This document shows positions 35,559-45,794 of a stretch of 64,000 nt of DNA, piece after piece (the first letter of the stretch is position 1; every line of letters starts with the position of its first letter). This DNA is from Rhizomys pruinosus (lineage: Eukaryota > Chordata > Mammalia > Rodentia > Spalacidae). The notes below the pieces were generated by a model. The model was not told the origin of the DNA and did no database searches. It saw nothing but the letters and a program-made list of their open reading frames with translations. A program made the translations under genes and the position numbers. The stretch is taken from NCBI GenBank assembly GCA_009823505.1, contig VZQC01013986.1:667360-731359 (forward strand), read 5' to 3'.

Positions 35559-35742
35559 TGTTGTGGTTTGAATATGAAAGGCCCTCTACAGGGCCCTGTG
35601 TTTGAACAGCTGGCCCACTGGTGGGGCTGTTTGAGAATGTTCCTGATGGACTGTATCTCTTCAAACTGCAAGCCACAATCAACCCTTCCTCAACTTGTTT
35701 CTTTTCAGGTCACAGCAACCAGACAAGTCACTGATACAGCAG
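35559..35742 (+). mobile_element. MaLR (ORR1-like) LTR remnant
   Basis: Starts tgttgtggtttgaatatgaa and ends with tcttcaaactgcaagccaca and tcacagcaaccagacaagtc, both marks of the ORR1 group. It is shortened internally. Confidence 0.65.
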
Positions 35743-35811
35743 CACCCAGTCTTTATGGATGTTATGAATTTGAGCTTCTTGATGTATTTGTCATTGAATG
35801 ACTTGAATTAT

Positions 35812-36020
35812 TGTTTAATTAATTTCTTTATTTTTATGTGTTGATGTACTGTCTGCATCGCAGGTTGTGTCACCCATGTCATGCAGTGCATGGAGTCAGA
35901 AGAAGAAGGGCTCAAAAAATTTCCCTTGGGAACTGGAGCTAAAAAAGAGTTCTCAGCACGCATGTGGGTGCTTGGGGGCGTCATGGTCTTGCGACATCGG
36001 AGCCACTCTTAAGCTGCTTA
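35812..36020 (-). mobile_element. B2 SINE, antisense, diverged
   Basis: ttaatttctttatttttatg, gatgtactgtctgcatcgca, ttgggaactggagct and agttctcagcacgcatgtgg in antisense order with several indels. Confidence 0.75.
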
Positions 36021-36053
36021 AGGCCTCCTCTACCACTAGAGTTTAGATGGAGT

Positions 36054-36207
36054 AAGCTGGGCGTGGTGGCACGTGCCTTTAATCCTAGCACTTGGGAGGC
36101 AGAGGCAGGTGGATCTTTGTGAGTTCAAGGCCAGCCTGGTCTACAGAGTGAGTTCCAGGACAGCTGGGGCTACAGGGAGACCCTGTCTCGAAAAGACAAA
36201 AAAAATT
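36054..36207 (+). mobile_element. B1 SINE, sense
   Basis: Full B1 from agctgggcgtggtggcacgt to gaccctgtctcgaaaagaca with an A-rich tail. Confidence 0.95.
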
Positions 36208-36209
36208 GA

Positions 36210-36760
36210 AAAGCAAAAATGAAATAATGACCCATGAACTTCAAAAATATGGAAAACCATTACTTTATCACTGTGTCCTTTAGAATACCTAGCATATATA
36301 ATAAAATACCTGCTATATATAATACCTACTATCTAATACCTGATAACTCTAATGTCCCCCTCGCTTTTGTAAAGGGAAAAATGTTTTACTGAATTATCCT
36401 GTAAGTCAAGGTTATCTGGTCATCTAAATTGTTATATCATGTATCAGGTAAGATCCGAGTGTCACTAAACTGAGGGGAAACAATGCAGTGTGCCACATAA
36501 ACATCTCATCGTTTCAGATTCATCTTACAATGGTTCCTTTCAACCTCAGACACATTTTTAAGTGAAGGTTCATGGGTCAGATCAATATGTGCATATTTAC
36601 AAATGCCTTTTTCTTACTTTCACACTTGTGAGGTAATTTAGGTGTAGAAATCTGAGGCCATGATGTTCCCCATCACACTGTGCACCTGTGTCTGTGGTGT
36701 TGTTTGAGTCTGTTGGCACCTAGTCGTTTGAGACCAGGCTGATTTTTCTTTGCTGCTATC
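36210..36760. other. Intronic sequence, nothing recognised
   Basis: AT-rich with a small repeated block at 36285-36345 (tacctgctatatataatacc and variants). Confidence 0.5.
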
Positions 36761-36763
36761 TAG

Positions 36764-36858
36764 CCTTCCTTCCTTCCTTCCTTCCTTCCTTCCTTCCTTC
36801 CTTCCTTCCTTCCTTCCTTCCTTCCTTCCTTCCTTCTCTTTCTCTCATTCATTCATTC

Positions 36859-36889
<31 letters not shown>
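36764..36889. repeat. (TTCC)n and (TG)n compound microsatellite
   Basis: (TTCC)n from 36764 to 36835, a tctctcattcattcattcac linker, and (TG)14 at 36861-36888. It abuts an antisense B4-type SINE. Confidence 0.95.
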
Positions 36890-36891
<2 letters not shown>

Positions 36892-37083
36892 GTGCACTCG
36901 TGTGTGATGCTATGTATGCACATGTATGTACTTGTACACACATGCTGGCTGGCTTTCAAGCCCTGGGCTCCTCCAGGCTCTTCTTCACCTGCCTTGGGAT
37001 TACAAGCATGATTGGTTCTGGTTCGAACTCGGCTCCTCTTGCTTGCAAGACAAGCCCTTCACTGACCGAGCTCTCTCCCTGGC
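36890..37083 (-). mobile_element. B4-type SINE, antisense
   Basis: Order gggattacaagcatgattgg, then ttcgaactcggctcctcttg, cttgcaagacaagcccttca and ctgaccgagctctctccctg fits an antisense B4 with its head at the right. Confidence 0.6.
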
Positions 37084-37089
37084 TCCAGT

Positions 37090-38550
37090 ACTTTCCAAAC
37101 AGCCACCTTTTCTATATTCTGCTTTACAGCTATTTAATCCTGGACTTGTTTCATTTATTTAGTTGTTTTAGAAAGGTTTCCTTATTATAGTTTTGATCAT
37201 TCCACCCTCATTCCCCTGTCTACACTCAGTGCCACTGGCAGTGTGTATGTGGGTTCTTCTCAGTTCTGTCATGTGTCCTTTAAAATTCTTCCCAAATTTA
37301 TTGTTTTATATTTCTGGGAAAACTTTGATATTTGTAAGTTGTAGCATTGATTAGAACTTCTGTTCTGCTCTGTAACTTTTAATTATCTTGGGAATGTAGA
37401 TCTTAATTTCTACATTTGTGTATTGTTTCCCGTCTGTCTTACATTACCTTACTAGTTTCTTCACTTTTCCTCTTGGTGGTTCTAGGAGTCAAATTTAGGA
37501 ACTTACTAGTCAAGTGTTCTACCCCTGAATAATTCCCAAAGTTTTTTTGATATAATTTTGATGTTTAGTCACAGTGAGTTAATTTTTTGTTGGCATTGGG
37601 CCCCAGATGAACAGATAGGACATTTTATTTTCTGGGTCCCACGCTGTGCTGTCTTCAGAGACGTGCTCTTCTGAGTCATTCACTCACTCAGTAAATATTT
37701 ACCTAGTACCTTTCAAGATGGTTGGGGAATAGCAAACTAGCAGACAGGAAGGAGTATGAAACATAATGAAGAAATAAGTGGTGTAGAACCTTATGGGGAA
37801 AGGAGATTCATAGGGTAGGCATGGAAGTTGGGAGCAGCGATTTTATCAAATTATTAAATTGTTCATTTATTTATTTACTTGCTTACCTTCTTTTGATACA
37901 GGGTTTCACTACATAGCCCAGGGTGGCTTTGAACTCATGATATTCTTACCATGCTGATGAAAAAGCCCAATTTTAATGGAACCCAAAGCTTGAGATTTCT
38001 TTTCAGGTTTTCTACATTAGCCATTTTCTCTTCAGTTATTTGTTTGTAAGATATGAGAACAAATTAGGCCCCAGCCACTGCAGTATAAGCATGTTCCCTG
38101 GTGGAGTGGCATGGGTTATTTAGTTCATGGATGGTACAAGTTAGACTATGTCTATTGAATGGGCGATCTTGTGAACAAGGGCATGTGGTTTTCTAGCCAT
38201 TGCCCCAAGCCTTCTTTGGAAACTCCCATTTATTTAATTTTCAAGTCTTTGGGGTCAGGATTAGGATATTGAATAAAATACATTTAGGGAAAATCACTTA
38301 ATCTGGGTGGATTTCTTCACCATAAATAGGTTGTAGGCAGGAAGGGAATTCATTGAGTCTACATTTAGAGCAACAACAAGCATTTTCATAATTCTCTTTT
38401 TTTGCATGTACTGTACTTCATGTCTAAATGAAGATGTATGTAAGGAGTCACAGTGTAGACATGTGTGTAACATCACACTTCTCTAGGATCTTTCCATAAA
38501 TTCAACTTACATGTTTCTAAGATTTTTTTTTAAATGGAGAAGGTCTATTT
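37090..38550. other. Mostly unique intronic sequence
   Basis: A short antisense B1-like piece lies at 37890-37965 (gatacagggtttcactacat). No exon or RNA gene recognised. Confidence 0.5.
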
Positions 38551-38555
38551 GAGGG

Positions 38556-38578
38556 GTGTGTGTGTGTGTGTGTGTGTG
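38556..38578. repeat. (GT)n microsatellite
   Basis: About 11 GT units. Confidence 0.9.
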
Positions 38579-38579
38579 A

Positions 38580-40615
38580 TGGGTGAGGATGGGTTGGTCT
38601 CTGTTTCCAAGGGCAGGACTGGTTAGTTCTATACATGAAGTAGATCCTTTACCACTGACATCACATCCCTTACAGAAGCATCATAAGGGAGGGGAGGTTT
38701 GTCTGGCTCATGGCTTCAGATCTCTTGGCGAAGGCAGGATAGCTGGAATGGCTTCGTCCATGGTGTGAGAGTTTAAGGTCTGGTTTGTACACCATTTGAT
38801 GGATCAGGAAGCAGAAGCAGGTCTGGGTCTAGAAGCAGGGCCAGCTATAGCCCCAAGGCCTGCCCCTGGTGGCTCATGTTGGCAGCAAGGCCTTAATTCC
38901 CAGTTTCCCAAAATATCACCGTCATCTGGGGGCCAAGTGTTCTGACAGGAGCCTGTGAGGGATGCTTCACACTAAGCCATGATAGTATCTTTCACATAGG
39001 TTTGTTCTTTGTGTGTTTCTCTCTTCTCTCCCAGTCTCCTTTTCTCTGAGACTGACAAGAGTTAATAATGCGTTTTGCCCCAAGGTAATAGCTATGACAA
39101 AAACAGACCCTGACACCCTAACTTGTATTAAATAGCAGTCAGTACTTGAAAGCTTTGTTTTATCATTTCAGGCTATGATATTTATTAAATTAGTACCTAC
39201 TTCAATTTTCTTGAGGCTGATTTTTGTTATTTGTGTGGTGATGGGCTTTGAATTGTGTTGGCCATTTCAATTTTTATGTTTTGTGAGTCTGTTTTACACA
39301 TGAAGCTTCCTTTTCCCCTAAGTTCATGACCCTTTCTGATGTGGATACAACAGCCCAACACACATCTGACATGAGGTTCTACCTGGCAATCCTGTGAAAG
39401 GCTTCAGTCAGACTCTCCCTGTCAAAATAACAGGTGATGGATTGTTAGGGTTACTGCTTGCTAAAGAAGGGTGGAATGTTCTGGAAGCTGCTAAGGCCTA
39501 GTAGGCTGTGATTTTTGTCTGTAAAGAATATAAAAAGAGCATTTCCTCTGGTCCTCCCCAAATGAGTTTCAGGGGAAGAGGGGCAGCCATCTCTGTCATC
39601 CCTTCCTTTACTGTTATCCCCAGTGGACATGAATCCTGTGCATCAGGAGAGATATCCAAGTTAAGCCTGTGGTCAGTGAAATGTCCCATGATCCATGTGG
39701 ACCTCTTCGTGGATGCTGCTTTATAAATGGGAAAACTGAGGCACAGGGATTTTTTAAAGTTAGTTCCTCATTGGTAGTGGCAGTCCTTGGACTCAAATAG
39801 AGACATATGTTTCCAGCCTGCAGTGTGCTACATTTCCTACAATGTATTTGGAAATATGTTTGATGAGTGTGTTTGCAACTGAGGAGGCTTTTTGTAAATC
39901 AAAGATAATGTAACTTTCTTGGCAATTCAGATATTTATTTCTGTCAAACTCCATTTTTTAATGAAAAATTAAAGTTCTGCATTTATGTAATAACTTCCAG
40001 GACAAGTTGGTTGAGAGGAATTGTACAATTTGGTAATTTCACTGCTTATAGATAGCATAGTTTTGCTTATTGGTTTTTTGTTTATTGTTTGTTGCTAAGA
40101 TCAGAAATATGGCTTCAAATTGTGCTAAAGTTCCTGAGGGAAAATTATTCCTATGGCAATTCTAAAGTGGCATTTTTAGGAAATGCACATATAGAAATTC
40201 TGATTTCTGATTTAGATCTCTTAGTACATAGTTGCTCTTAAGTTGTTCAACTATCTTGCTAGCAAATGTTTCCCCATTTCCTTGATATTCTTAGACTATC
40301 CTTTCTTTCCATCGTGGGATGAAAGGAAAGTCAGGTCCTGAGACATTTAAATATCACATGGATTTAAACCCATAGATAGAAATACAACTTTATTATACTT
40401 TGAACAGATTTCCAGCTATCAGCTTACAATTCAGAGTAGTTGGCCAGCATTTAGAGCTCATATGTTATCCAAAGTGCCTGTCTTTATATACTTAGAATCA
40501 AATGTAGAGCAGTTAGATACAGCCACAATTGAAGACATGTGGGGACTGAGGAGAGCCTCATGCAGTGTCAGCATATCCAAGAAATCAGCTAGAGAAATCA
40601 GGAGACAACCTGCAA
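38580..40615. other. Apparently unique intronic sequence
   Basis: Two kilobases with no recognised SINE, LINE, RNA gene or exon. Confidence 0.5.
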
Positions 40616-40617
40616 GT

Positions 40618-40718
40618 ATATCATCCTCATCATTTTCATCATCATCATCATCGACCTCATTTTCTTCATCATCATTGGCATTGTCATCGTCATTGTCATC
40701 ATCATCATTAGCATCTCA
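40618..40718. repeat. Imperfect (ATC)n/(TCA)n repeat
   Basis: Runs of tcatcatcatcatcatcg and gtcatcgtcattgtcatcat with interruptions, giving a false serine-rich frame. Confidence 0.85.
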
Positions 40719-40740
40719 CAAAATTCCTTTGTGAGGCAAA

Positions 40741-40816
40741 TCTCAACTTTTATCTTTACAGGTTATATGAATATGTCATATATCTCAACTTTTATCTTTA
40801 TAGGTTATATGAATAT
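40741..40816. repeat. Tandem duplication, 42-bp period
   Basis: A 34-bp unit beginning tctcaacttttatcttta and ending ggttatatgaatat occurs at 40741-40774 and 40783-40816 with one mismatch (acag versus atag). Confidence 0.9.
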
Positions 40817-40980
40817 TAGCAGAAAAAATGTTTGGGAGAAGCTCATGGGAAAAGTAGCTTAAGAAATCCACAATGTCCCAGATATTTGCATATTGACAAC
40901 CTCAGTGTTGGATTCTGTTATGTAAGTTGCACCTAAAATAGCAAGGGGCCATCTTGTGAAATGCTTTTTAAATTGTAGGG

Positions 40981-41218
40981 CTGGAGAGATAGCCTAGCAG
41001 TTAAGAGCACCGACTGCTCTTGCAGAGGACCTGGGTTTGATGCCCAGCACCCACATGGTGGCTAAGAACCATCTGTAACTCCAATTCCAGGAGAACTCTA
41101 GTTCCAGGGGAATCCAAGACCCTCTTCTGACCTCCGAGGCATTGCACGACACGGGTGCACAGACCTACATGCAGACAGTACACTCATACACATACAAAAA
41201 TAAATAAAATTAAAAAAA
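40981..41218 (+). mobile_element. B2 SINE, full length, duplicated-core subtype
   Basis: Complete copy ending aaaaataaataaaattaaaa. It has the 17-bp core duplication. Target duplication aattgtaggg at 40971-40980 and 41219-41228. Confidence 0.95.
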
Positions 41219-41623
41219 AATTGTAGGGACCTGGCTTCTGGGCCAAGAGGACGTTTGTTGATGCTAAAGTCCAGGCACAGAGTCAGCCCAGGCTCTGAGT
41301 TCACTGTCCTGCTCCATGTTTTGATGTACCTGTCCATTCATTCCCACTGGGAAGTGTTTGCTGCAGAGCATGTCTTAGTGTGGGTGTGTACTCTGTGATT
41401 GTGCGAGATCAACCTCTAACAGCATCTGGAGTCTTGATTGCACACACTTTATATAAGCAGATGTATGAGTAGTTGAGTAAATCTCAGGTATCAGTATTGA
41501 TATTTAGTAGCCTTCAGCATGTTGGTCGACTTCAACAGACCTCTGTTCGTTCAGAGAAGGGGTAATTAATTATACTTAAACTTTATAAGATCACCTTGAA
41601 AGTTAAGGATATAGGTGAATTAG

Positions 41624-41656
<33 letters not shown>
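41624..41656. repeat. (CT)n microsatellite
   Basis: CT units with one ttt interruption. Confidence 0.9.
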
Positions 41657-41845
41657 ATACAAAGTGAAGAAGAGAATGGTCAATAAGCAATACTGTTTGT
41701 CACAAATTCTGTCATGGCATACATAAGGCAGAATACTTTAGTCAAGGTCTTTCAGGGACCAGAGAACCCAGACAGATTTGCCTTGATGTGTAAGATTAGA
41801 CTAGGAACCCTTATCTGCTTAGGGCCGCTCCTGTCCCCCTGCACT

Positions 41846-41872
41846 CCCCCCCCCCCCCCCCCCCCCCCCCCC
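41846..41872. repeat. C27 homopolymer
   Basis: An unbroken run of 27 C followed by ggg. Runs of this length are prone to slippage and sequencing error, so exact length is uncertain. Confidence 0.9.
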
Positions 41873-42211
41873 GGGTGTCTCATTCCTTCATGTTTTACAG
41901 CTTTAGACCTACAAACCCTGAGCCTGTCACAGGACTGTAACCAGTCTCACCTTTGTAGATATGGAAGAAAAACATTAAAATTGGCTGATGTAGAGTAGGT
42001 GTTTAAGGCTTCATGTGAGATTCTTGGCTGCAAACCAGCAATGTGTGAACAATATGCAAAGCGTGGTAGTTCAGAAATGAATGTGTTCTTTTATGAAGAC
42101 CAGCGTCTTCAATTAGAATCCTGTTTTCTGAGACTGAATTTGCTCCTTAGTGTTTAGTTTCTTTTTTCATATGGCACAACCGTGGACTTAACTAGCTTTT
42201 TAGAAAGATAA

Positions 42212-42345
42212 GATGTGATGGTTGTGGTGGCACATGCCTGTAATTCCAGCACTCTGGAGGCAGATGCCGGAGGATCTTGAGTTCAAGGCCAGGTTGGGCT
42301 ACACAGTGAGAGCCTATCTCTGAATGAATGAATGAATGAATGACT
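42212..42345 (+). mobile_element. B1 SINE, diverged, with (GAAT)n tail
   Basis: ggttgtggtggcacatgcct, gagttcaaggccaggttggg and gagagcctatctctgaatga in B1 order. Confidence 0.8.
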
Positions 42346-42623
42346 TGGACTGAATTTCACATTAACATCTAAAAGACTGGCTCTCTTTATGTCACCAACA
42401 CGACATCTGCTTGTTTCTCTGCTCTTCCCCATCTCCAGCTCTTTATTCTTCTGCCCTTAGAACATCAGTATCATCTTTCTGCATCAAACTCTTATTCCTG
42501 GGTATTAAAATAGGATTTTAGTTACTACTTTGAGGGGTTATTTCCACCATTACTCTTTATCAAATCTCTGCTTTTCCTTATTACTCCTGAATAAAATTAA
42601 GAGCAGTAGATATAGGGCAGTAG

Positions 42624-43291
42624 TGTAGGAAGCTTTCTTTTGTGCCAAACAGGGACCATGTGGCCCTGCTAAGGGGACAGGGACACAGTGCCTGCCTGAA
42701 ACTGCTGTAGGGAGCTGGCCTTTCAACGCAGAGACCAGCCGGCTACTTTCCGTAGCCAGGCCTGAGTGGTACTTCCAACTCAGGCCCTTAGCCTGGACCC
42801 AGGTGACACATGTTCCACTCTTGGCCGTAACTTCCCACCTGCCCAGAGACAGCTGAACCCTGGACAGGAATTTCCAGGCTGTTGGCTGTTGCCCTATCTT
42901 CAGCCTATGTCCACTCACAACACCAGCTACCCAGATTGGTGGTCCACACGGGGACCTCTTTCCAACCCGCTGGTCTCCTGAACAAAATGCAGGCCTGCCT
43001 TGGCCTGTATGCACGCAATAGTTAAAAAATGACAGCAGGGAATTCCATGATGATGTTACTGGGAAATTCAAATTTATTCCTTCCTACAGCCTGCTTTTAT
43101 AAACCAAATGACATTAGTTCCCAGGGCCAATCATAGGCCCCCCAACTCTGCGCCACTGCACACCATTGCTCCACCCAGCATCGGGCACCTAGGCCAGGTT
43201 GTTTGCTCCTCCTTGGGGTGGGGTCAGACTCTTGGCCACTGAGGAATGCTAGCTGAGAACTAGCCCCCAATTCAAACTGGATCTTCCTACA
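42624..43291 (-). mobile_element. Solo LTR B (ERVK-like), antisense, 668 bp
   Basis: Ends form a 9-bp inverted repeat, tgtaggaag at 42624 and cttcctaca at 43283-43291. A perfect 6-bp target duplication cagtag lies at 42618-42623 and 43292-43297. On the minus strand it begins TGTAGGAAGATCCAGTTTGA and has TATAAAA at 43101-43095 followed by AATAAA at 43078-43073, so it is transcribed opposite to KCNK2. No internal retroviral sequence remains. It shares end sequence, length and signal position with LTR A. Confidence 0.85.
43095..43101 (-). promoter_or_regulatory. TATA box in solo LTR B
   Basis: TATAAAA on the minus strand within the LTR, in the context gtttataaaagcagg. It marks the likely ancestral U3/R promoter; present activity is unknown. 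Confidence 0.5.
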
Positions 43292-43562
43292 CAGTAGAAC
43301 TATTTAGATCTGAGAATGTCTATATCATTACAACATGTAATATTGATAGAAAAATCTATAGACAGTTCTTTCCAGTTCAGCGTATTTTCTTGAAAATCTG
43401 CAGTAAACTTATCCTCACACAAGACTTGTAAAGAAATGGCTGCAGCAGAGTTTCCATACCCTAGAAGGGCACGAATCACAGGAAAGACAAAAGCTTGTAA
43501 CAAATTAGAAGGCTTTACCTAGGGGTGAAGGTATAGCTCCTTAAGGAATTAGACAAAAACTG

Positions 43563-43935
43563 TGTGTCATGGCTTGAGTGTGAAATGTCCCCAACAGGAA
43601 CACATGTTTGAACATTTGGTCCTCGGTGGCACTCATTTGGGAGACCATGGGACCTTTAGGAGGTGAGCCCTCACAGGAGGAAGTGGGTCCCTGGGAGTGT
43701 TGGGGGCAGGACCCAGATGTTCTAGGCCAGCCTCAGTTATAGCTTGATCTTTCTGCTTCCTGACGGTGCAGGTCTTACACGCGGCCACCTGGGCTCCCGT
43801 TGCCACAGCCCGGAGCCCCTCTCAGGATCACGCCCTCCTGTGATGATGGCTGTTTCCCTGTCCCCTCAGACGAGGAGTGGGACCTCTCCCTATGCTCCTT
43901 CCTGCCAGGTGTTGTCTCACAACTAATGCAGTGTG
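43563..43935 (+). mobile_element. MaLR (ORR1/MT-like) LTR remnant
   Basis: Opens tgtcatggcttgagtgtgaa with acatgtttgaacatttggtc and gggacctttaggaggtgagc, a MaLR pattern. The right half is diverged, so the end is approximate. Confidence 0.55.
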
Positions 43936-43939
43936 TTTG

Positions 43940-44760
43940 CTGAAAGGCTGGAGCCCAGCAGGTTAAAAGGGTGAAGAGGGCTTTGCATTATAAGTAATTG
44001 TGAGGAAGGCGGAGAGAGAGTCCATCATGGCAGTTCTGGGGAAGAAGCAAATGTCATTAAGGATTCAGGAAGCAGAAAACTTCAATGTAGTTTTCTCAGT
44101 GAGTAATGTTGGCCAGCCTGGTACTAGAAGGGAGAGAGCTTGCCCTCCCAGAGCACTGGACACAGAGAGTGTGATTTGTACATAAAGATCTTGGAATAAT
44201 CCAGAGCTTAAAAACTCCAGAATAAAAAGAATGAAAGCTGTGCTTTCAGGAGAGTTAGAATTTGTGAGGTGGGCTCAAGTGAGAGAGAACCTAGGTTAGG
44301 CTGTTCTGAAGCTCTGTAGCAGTGAGGGCATAGGAACTGTGATGGAGGGAGATTGGAGGGCTGTGATACCGGAGATGGGGGTTCGCCCTCATGGTTACAA
44401 AACCGCTGTGGCTTGTGCGGTTTGGGGAAGCCACAGGTTTGGTAACCCTGGCCTGTGGTGACTGATGAGAGCTTCTGCAGTGGTGTTTCTGAGGATGTGA
44501 GGGACGAGCAGCATCTGTGCAGAGTTCCACACGCTTTGGGGGTCTTCACATAAACCTCAGTGGTGGAGAAGGGGGGTCTCTGTGCAAATTGCTTACAGGA
44601 GGAACCATTTCTGCCTTCCATAAGAATCCAACATGTGTTCTCCCCTTGAAGCAGTGACTTCGAGCCTCAGGCTTTGATTTTAATTCCGCTGACCATTAGT
44701 GCAATTAGACATGATTAACCACTGAATACATTTTCCACATTGGCCTACTTAGAAACGTGA
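43940..44760. other. Intronic sequence, nothing recognised
   Basis: An overlapping pair of open frames on the minus strand (44208-44621) resembles no known protein. No repeat family recognised. Confidence 0.45.
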
Positions 44761-44821
44761 TTTTTTTTTTTGTTGTTGTTGTTGTTAAGTTTGTTTTGTA
44801 ACCTAAAACTTTTGCCTTTCT

Positions 44822-44976
44822 TCTTTTTTTTTTTTTTTTTTTTGTATTTTCAAGACAGGGTCTCCCTGTAGTCCCAGCTGGCCTGGAGCTCACTCTGTAG
44901 ACTAGGCTGGCCTTGAACTCACAGAGATCTGCCTGCCTCTGCCTCCCGAGTGCTAGGATTAAAGACATGCACCATT
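44822..44976 (-). mobile_element. B1 SINE, antisense
   Basis: Poly(T), gtattttcaagacagggtct, ctaggctggccttgaactca and gtgctaggattaaagacatg. Confidence 0.95.
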
Positions 44977-45037
44977 TAAAAGCATGTCAGGTAAGTCTAT
45001 CAATATGTAAATTGTATTGTATGTAAATGCATGGTTT

Positions 45038-45182
45038 TAGCCAGGCTTGGTGGCATACTACTTTAATCCCAGGACTCAGGAGGCAGAGGCAGGTGGATTT
45101 CTGTGAGTTCAAGGCCAGCCTGGTCTACAGAGTGAGCTCCAGGCCAGCTTGGACTTAAAGGGAAACCCTGTATCAAAAAAGG

Positions 45183-45212
<30 letters not shown>
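45038..45212 (+). mobile_element. B1 SINE, sense, with (TAAA)n tail
   Basis: agccaggcttggtggcatac to gggaaaccctgtatcaaaaa followed by eight or nine aaat units. Confidence 0.93.
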
Positions 45213-45213
<1 letters not shown>

Positions 45214-45385
45214 CTTTTAATTTAAAAATAATCATAATGCATTCTGTGAGCCATTAATAAAGGACCTCTAGAAGAGGACAGTAGAGAATAAGTATCTGTA
45301 TTTATCTGCTGTCACAGGGCTGGACTGTGATTAATCAAGGTAAGAAGATGAAATAAAATAGTATGATTAAAACTTTTTTGTTCTT

Positions 45386-45643
45386 GGGCTGGAGAGATAG
45401 CCTAGCGGTTAAGAGCACCGACTGCTCTTGCAGAGGACCCGGGTTTGATCCCCAGCACCCACATGGCAGCTAAGAACCGTCTGCAACTCCAATTCCAGGA
45501 GAACTCCACTTCCAGGGGAATCCGAGACCCTCTTCTGAACTCCGCGGCATTGCACGACACGGGTGCTCAGACCTACATGCAGACAGTACACTCATACACA
45601 TACAAAAATAAATAAAATTAAAAAAAAAAATTAAAAAAAAAAA
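45386..45643 (+). mobile_element. B2 SINE, full length, duplicated-core subtype
   Basis: Complete, CpG-retaining copy. Core duplication present (second unit ctccacttccagggg). Target duplication aaaacttttttgttctt at 45369-45385 and 45644-45660, perfect 17 bp. Confidence 0.96.
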
Positions 45644-45659
45644 AAAACTTTTTTGTTCT

Positions 45660-45792
45660 TTTGAGTTAGAGTTTCCCTTAGTGCAGACTGGTCTTGGACT
45701 TGCTGTGTAGGCAAAGGTGATGTTGAACTCTAATCCTTCTACCGCCACCCCCTGAGCACTGACCACAGGCATGTATCACCACACCCAGCTCT
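45660..45792 (-). mobile_element. Old B1-like SINE, antisense
   Basis: gagttagagtttcccttagt, gcagactggtcttggacttg and catgtatcaccacacccagc; diverged antisense B1 or proto-B1. Confidence 0.6.
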
Positions 45793-45794
45793 AG

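Noticed and set aside
36750..37190. 146-codon frame with PSFL repeats
   Set aside because: It is produced by the (TTCC)n and (TG)n microsatellite and an antisense B4.
44208..44621. 137-codon open frame on the minus strand
   Set aside because: No homology recognised, no splice or start context, and an equally long frame overlaps it.
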